59,716 nucleotides of DNA from Nonomuraea ceibae (GTDB lineage Bacteria; Actinomycetota; Actinomycetes; Streptosporangiales; Streptosporangiaceae): contig NZ_JAHKRO010000056.1 of assembly GCF_019396325.1 (NCBI RefSeq), forward strand, positions 1-59,716, written 5' to 3'. The notes below the pieces were generated by a model that saw only the letters and a program-made list of their open reading frames with translations, did not search any database and was not told the DNA's origin. The position numbers and the translations under genes were made by a program. Shown piece by piece: positions 56,668 through 59,716 of the stretch. The first letter of the stretch is position 1. Each line of letters opens with the position of its first letter.

Positions 56668-57252
56668 ATGATCACACAACCCGCCGTCGCCAGGGGTGCG
56701 GACGCCGAACTGATCAACGCTTCGCTGACCGAACCCGAAGCGTTCGCCAACCTGTTCGACCGCTACTCCGCCATGCTCTACCGGTACGCCTCCCGGCGTC
56801 TGGGCCCCGAGCCCGCCGAGGACGTCGTCGGGGAGACGTTCCTGGTGGCCTTCTCCCGCCGCACCAGCTACGACCTGAGCTGCCCCGACGCCAGGCCGTG
56901 GCTGTTCGGCATCCTCACCAAGCTCATCTCCCGGCACCGCCGCACCGAGGCCGCCCGCTACCGCGCGCTGATGCGCGTCGCCGCCGACCGGGACGTGGAG
57001 TCGCCCGCCGACCGGGTGGCCGCCGGCGTGAGCGCGCAGGCGGCCGGTCCCGGCCTCGCCAGCGCGCTGGCCGCGCTGCCCGCCAAGGACCGCGACGTCC
57101 TGCTGCTCATCGCCTGGGGCGATCTCACGTACGAGGAGGCCGCGCGGGCGCTCGGCATCCCGATCGGGACCGTGCGCTCCCGCCTCAACCGGGGCAGGCG
57201 GAAGGTACGCGCGGCGCTCGGCGACACCAATCCGCTGCTGGGGGAGGAGTGA
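56668..57252 (+). CDS. RNA polymerase sigma factor, ECF/sigma-70 family
   Basis: This 194-residue protein has region 2 (FANLFDRYSAMLYRYASRRL, AEDVVGETFLVAF) and region 4 (LPAKDRDVLLLIAWGDLTYE, EEAARALGIPIGTVRSRLNR). AGGGCGGAG directly before the ATG at 56668 supports this start against a GTG at 56605. The gene ends 2 bases before an LCP protein gene whose N-terminus looks like an anti-sigma region, so the two are probably partners. Confidence 0.9.
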   Translation: MITQPAVARGADAELINASLTEPEAFANLFDRYSAMLYRYASRRLGPEPAEDVVGETFLVAFSRRTSYDLSCPDARPWLFGILTKLISRHRRTEAARYRALMRVAADRDVESPADRVAAGVSAQAAGPGLASALAALPAKDRDVLLLIAWGDLTYEEAARALGIPIGTVRSRLNRGRRKVRAALGDTNPLLGEE

Positions 57253-57254
57253 CG

Positions 57255-58250
57255 ATGGACGATCTGAAGCTGCTGCGTGACTTCGGCCGGCAACTGGAGC
57301 ACGAGCCGCCTCCCACGCTGGTCCGCCAGCGTGACCGCCTGCTGCGGTCGGGGACCCGCGGGCCGGGGCGGCGCAGGCTCGGCTGGATGACGGCCGGGCT
57401 GGTCGCGGCCGCCACCGCGCTGGCCGTGGCCGTGCCCGCGCTGCTGGTCGGCGGCCACAACACGGCGGGCGTCGCCACGGGGCCGCTCGGGGCGAAGGCG
57501 ACCGGCGCGCTCAACGTGCTGCTGGTCGGCACCGACAGCCAGGCGGGCACCGAGCGCTTCCGCAACGGCGCGCGTACCGACGCGATGATGCTCGTCCACC
57601 TGACCGCCGACCGCGAGAAGGTCACGGTCCTCAGCATCCCCCGCGACTCGCTGGTGAAGATCCCGTCGTGCGGTGGCAAGCCGGCGCGGGAGGGAATGAT
57701 CAACTCCGCCTACGACACCGGCGGGATGGCGTGCGCGGTCAAGACCGTCGAGTCGCTGACCGAGGTGCGCGTCGATCACACGGTCGAGGTGGACTTCTCC
57801 GGGTTCGCCGCCCTGGTGGACGCGCTCGGCGGCGTCGAGGTCAAGCTGCCGCAGGCGGTGGACGACCGGGCCGCCAAGCTGCGCCTGCCCGCGGGCCGGC
57901 AAGAGCTCGACGGTGAGCAGGCCGTCGGCTACATGAGGCTGCGTCACGTCGGCGACGGCTCCGACATCGCCCGCATAAAGCGCCAGCACGCGGTGGTGAT
58001 GGCCATGCTGAAGAAGGCGAAGAGCGAGCTGGCCGACCCGGACCGGCTGCGGGAGTTCGTGACGGCGGCGTCACGGGCGGTCAGGACGGACGCGGGGCTG
58101 AACGTGGACACGCTGATCGAGCTGGCCGGCGCGGTGCGGGGGAGCAAGGTCAGCCTCGTGACGGTCCCTTGGCGCCCCCACCCGGAGGACCCGAGACGGG
58201 TGGCCTGGCAGCAGCCGGACGCCGACCGGCTCTTCGCCCGCTTCCGCTGA
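57255..58250 (+). CDS. LytR-CpsA-Psr (LCP) protein with anti-sigma-like N-terminus
   Basis: This 331-residue protein has a cytoplasmic N-terminal segment (MDDLKLLRDFGRQLEHEPPP, then helical to residue 40), one membrane span at about 44-66, and an extracellular LCP domain from about 85. The LCP domain shows LLVGTDS, RTDAMM, SIPRDS (Arg130, Asp131) and INSAYDTGG. LCP enzymes attach teichoic acids, arabinogalactan or other glycopolymers to peptidoglycan. The N-terminus resembles that of the CU044_5270-type proteins that follow ECF sigma genes. GGGGAGGAG, which overlaps the sigma-factor stop, is the ribosome binding site. Confidence 0.88.
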   Translation: MDDLKLLRDFGRQLEHEPPPTLVRQRDRLLRSGTRGPGRRRLGWMTAGLVAAATALAVAVPALLVGGHNTAGVATGPLGAKATGALNVLLVGTDSQAGTERFRNGARTDAMMLVHLTADREKVTVLSIPRDSLVKIPSCGGKPAREGMINSAYDTGGMACAVKTVESLTEVRVDHTVEVDFSGFAALVDALGGVEVKLPQAVDDRAAKLRLPAGRQELDGEQAVGYMRLRHVGDGSDIARIKRQHAVVMAMLKKAKSELADPDRLREFVTAASRAVRTDAGLNVDTLIELAGAVRGSKVSLVTVPWRPHPEDPRRVAWQQPDADRLFARFR

Positions 58251-58271
58251 CGGACCGGCGAGCGCGCGGGG

Positions 58272-59147
58272 TCAGCGGGAGGAGCGGTAGTGGCGGCGCA
58301 GGGCCAGGCCGGCGGCCACTCCTCCCGCCACGGCGCCGACCCCGGCGGCGATCGGCAGCGCCGTCATCGTGGCCTTGCGGCCGGTGCGGAAGTCCTTGAT
58401 CGGCCAGTCGTGCTTCCTGGCGTGCTCGCGCAGCTCGCTGTCGGGGTTGATGGCCACCGCCTGCCCGACCAGCGACAGCATGGGCAGGTCGTTGGAGGAG
58501 TCGCTGTAGGCGGTGCACCGGGTCAGGTCGAGGCCCTCGCGGCGGGCCAGCGCGCGCACCGCCTCGGCCTTGGCCGGGCCGTGCAGCAGGTCGCCGACCA
58601 GGCGGCCGGTGTAGATGCCCTCGCTGGTCTCCGCCACCGTGCCGAGCGCGCCGGTCAGGCCCAGCCGCTGGGCGATCACCCGGGCCAGCTCGACCGGCGT
58701 GGCCGTCACCAGCCACACGCGCTGCCCCTGGTCGAGATGGCTCTGCGCGAGCGCCCTGGTGCCGCCCCAGATGCGGTCGGCCATGACCTCGTCGTAGATC
58801 TCCTCGCCCAGCCTGACGACGTCGTCGACCTTGGCCCCGGCGACGAACGCCAGCGCCGTCTCGCGGGCCACCGCGATGTGCTCGGGGTTCTCGTTGCCGC
58901 GCATGCGGAAGACGGCCTGCCCGACGGCGAACTTGAACAGGTCGGAGGTGTTGAACATGCCCCGCGTCGCCAGCCCCCTGGCGAAGTGGTAGATCGACGC
59001 CCCGCGCATCATCGTGTTGTCGACGTCGAAGAAGGCCGCGGCCTGGAGGTCGGGCTCGGCGGGAGGCGCCACGACGGCGGCCGCCGCGGCGGCCTCACCG
59101 GCGATCTCCGCCTCGACCTCGTGTCGTCGTCGGATTAGGCGCCACAT
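58272..59147 (-). CDS. HAD-IB family phosphatase with C-terminal membrane segment
   Basis: This 291-residue phosphoserine-phosphatase-like hydrolase has FFDVDNT (nucleophile Asp), TATPVE (motif II) and AYSDSSNDLPML (motif IV). The N-terminus is an Ala-rich linker, and a hydrophobic segment lies near the C-terminus (AAGVGAVAGGVAAGLAL). The enzyme may act on lipid-linked phosphates. It converges with the LCP gene across a 21-base gap, so its end is fixed. Confidence 0.9.
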   Translation of the reverse strand: MWRLIRRRHEVEAEIAGEAAAAAAVVAPPAEPDLQAAAFFDVDNTMMRGASIYHFARGLATRGMFNTSDLFKFAVGQAVFRMRGNENPEHIAVARETALAFVAGAKVDDVVRLGEEIYDEVMADRIWGGTRALAQSHLDQGQRVWLVTATPVELARVIAQRLGLTGALGTVAETSEGIYTGRLVGDLLHGPAKAEAVRALARREGLDLTRCTAYSDSSNDLPMLSLVGQAVAINPDSELREHARKHDWPIKDFRTGRKATMTALPIAAGVGAVAGGVAAGLALRRHYRSSR

Positions 59148-59157
59148 GGGCCTCAGC

Positions 59158-59716
59158 TTACCTAGGCGGGACGAGCCCCTCGATGTAGTCCAGGTAGCCG
59201 ACCGCCTGGTCCTGCTGCGGGCCGTCGAGGCGTTCGAGCATCGGCCCGACCATGTTGCGCTGGTCCTCGGCGAACTTGTCGATCTTGGGGGAGCGCGGCT
59301 CGGCGCGGCGGAGCCTGCTGATGCCGGCCCGGGTCGCGCGCTCCATGTCCTTGAGCGTCCTGCTGACGAGCGGGCCGGCCTCCGACGAGCCGAGGAGCTG
59401 GGCGACCTCCTCGGCGCGCGTCTTGGCCGACACCAGCTCGCGCTCGCCCCGTACGACGTCGTCGGTGCTGAGGCGGACCAGCGTGCTCTCGGCGGCGCGC
59501 TTGAGCGGGTAGAGGGCGTCGCCGGGCACCGAGTCGTACGTGACGACCGCGGTCAGCATCATCGCGGTCACCAGCCCGAACGAGACCAGCGCGGAGGCGG
59601 GCGAGCGCCGCCGAGGGCGCGGCCTGCGGCGGGAGTGACGCCCGCCGGCCCGGCTCGCCGAGCGCGGCCGGGCCGCGGCCCCGGCGGCCCTCGCGGTGGC
59701 TGCCGTGGTGGCCGCC
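59158..59716 (-). CDS. DUF5667 domain protein, RsbN-like, truncated by window edge
   Basis: The frame is open from the window edge to a stop at 59158 and shows a basic cytoplasmic stretch (RRRPRPRRRSPAS), one membrane span (ALVSFGLVTAMMLTAVV), and the DUF5667 domain (VPGDALYPLKRAAEST, RGERELVSAKTRAEEV). RsbN, the anti-sigma factor of sigma-BldN in Streptomyces, has this layout and lies near bS22 and HAD genes. The N-terminal part, which would hold the sigma-binding region, is outside the window, so the identification is tentative. Confidence 0.65.
   Translation of the reverse strand, partial: AATTAATARAAGAAARPRSASRAGGRHSRRRPRPRRRSPASALVSFGLVTAMMLTAVVTYDSVPGDALYPLKRAAESTLVRLSTDDVVRGERELVSAKTRAEEVAQLLGSSEAGPLVSRTLKDMERATRAGISRLRRAEPRSPKIDKFAEDQRNMVGPMLERLDGPQQDQAVGYLDYIEGLVPPR

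Overview
The window is about 60 kb of high-GC chromosomal DNA from a filamentous actinomycete, most likely a member of the Streptosporangiaceae such as Nonomuraea. This is inferred from gene content and codon bias, not from a database match. The supporting genes are a BldG-type anti-anti-sigma factor, an HspR-controlled dnaK operon with HAIR operators, a 32-residue ribosomal protein bS22, a CatR-type Fur protein with a catalase, XRE/DUF397 pairs, and many overlapping GTGA/ATGA start-stop junctions. No rRNA, tRNA, CRISPR array, transposase or integrase gene was seen.

Layout. 1-6 kb: a DECH-box helicase (truncated by the window edge) is divergent from bldG and its ATP-binding partner; a gene-poor 1.5 kb gap with a 48-bp tandem repeat follows, then the proton-pumping pyrophosphatase hppA. 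6-12 kb: a 35-residue membrane peptide coupled to a SixA-like phosphatase, serB, queA plus a short-chain dehydrogenase, and a GAF histidine kinase with its NarL-type regulator. 12-19 kb: a lone ABC ATPase, then a six-gene leftward operon (PadR regulator, membrane protein, lipoprotein, adaptor with a peptidoglycan-binding domain, ABC ATPase, FtsX-type permease) behind a perfect inverted-repeat operator. 19-25 kb: stomatin-like protein, TauE-type exporter, NmrA-like reductase, Rieske membrane protein, HD hydrolase and a molybdopterin oxidoreductase. 25.5-28.3 kb: a small accessory-looking block of two unrecognised genes divergent from an XRE/DUF5753 regulator and a DUF397 protein, with two copies of a palindrome in the spacer. 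28.4-34.3 kb: catalase with its Fur-type regulator, a CapA-like lipoprotein, a TetR regulator, a TPR protein and small secreted proteins.

34.4-41.2 kb is the heat-shock operon dnaK-grpE-dnaJ-hspR-clpB, read leftward from a promoter flanked by two HAIR boxes. 41.2-45 kb is one large secreted sugar-dehydrogenase-like protein with PKD, FN3 and two recently duplicated LamG modules. 45-51 kb holds a lipoprotein, proline dehydrogenase with proC, a DrrAB-like ABC exporter and a two-component system. 51-56.6 kb holds an AcuC-type deacetylase, a phosphatase-like protein, an excisionase-type HTH protein, bS22, an epimerase, an acyltransferase and a dehydrogenase. 56.6-59.7 kb holds an RNA polymerase sigma factor whose neighbour is an LCP protein with an anti-sigma-like cytoplasmic N-terminus, then an HAD phosphatase and a truncated DUF5667 (RsbN-like) gene.

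Most of the window is ordinary core chromosome. The items most worth a second look are the sigma-factor/LCP pair, the PadR-controlled envelope export operon, the TGCAA-N-TTGCA sites around the XRE/DUF397 block, the 48-bp minisatellite, and the 35-residue membrane peptide.
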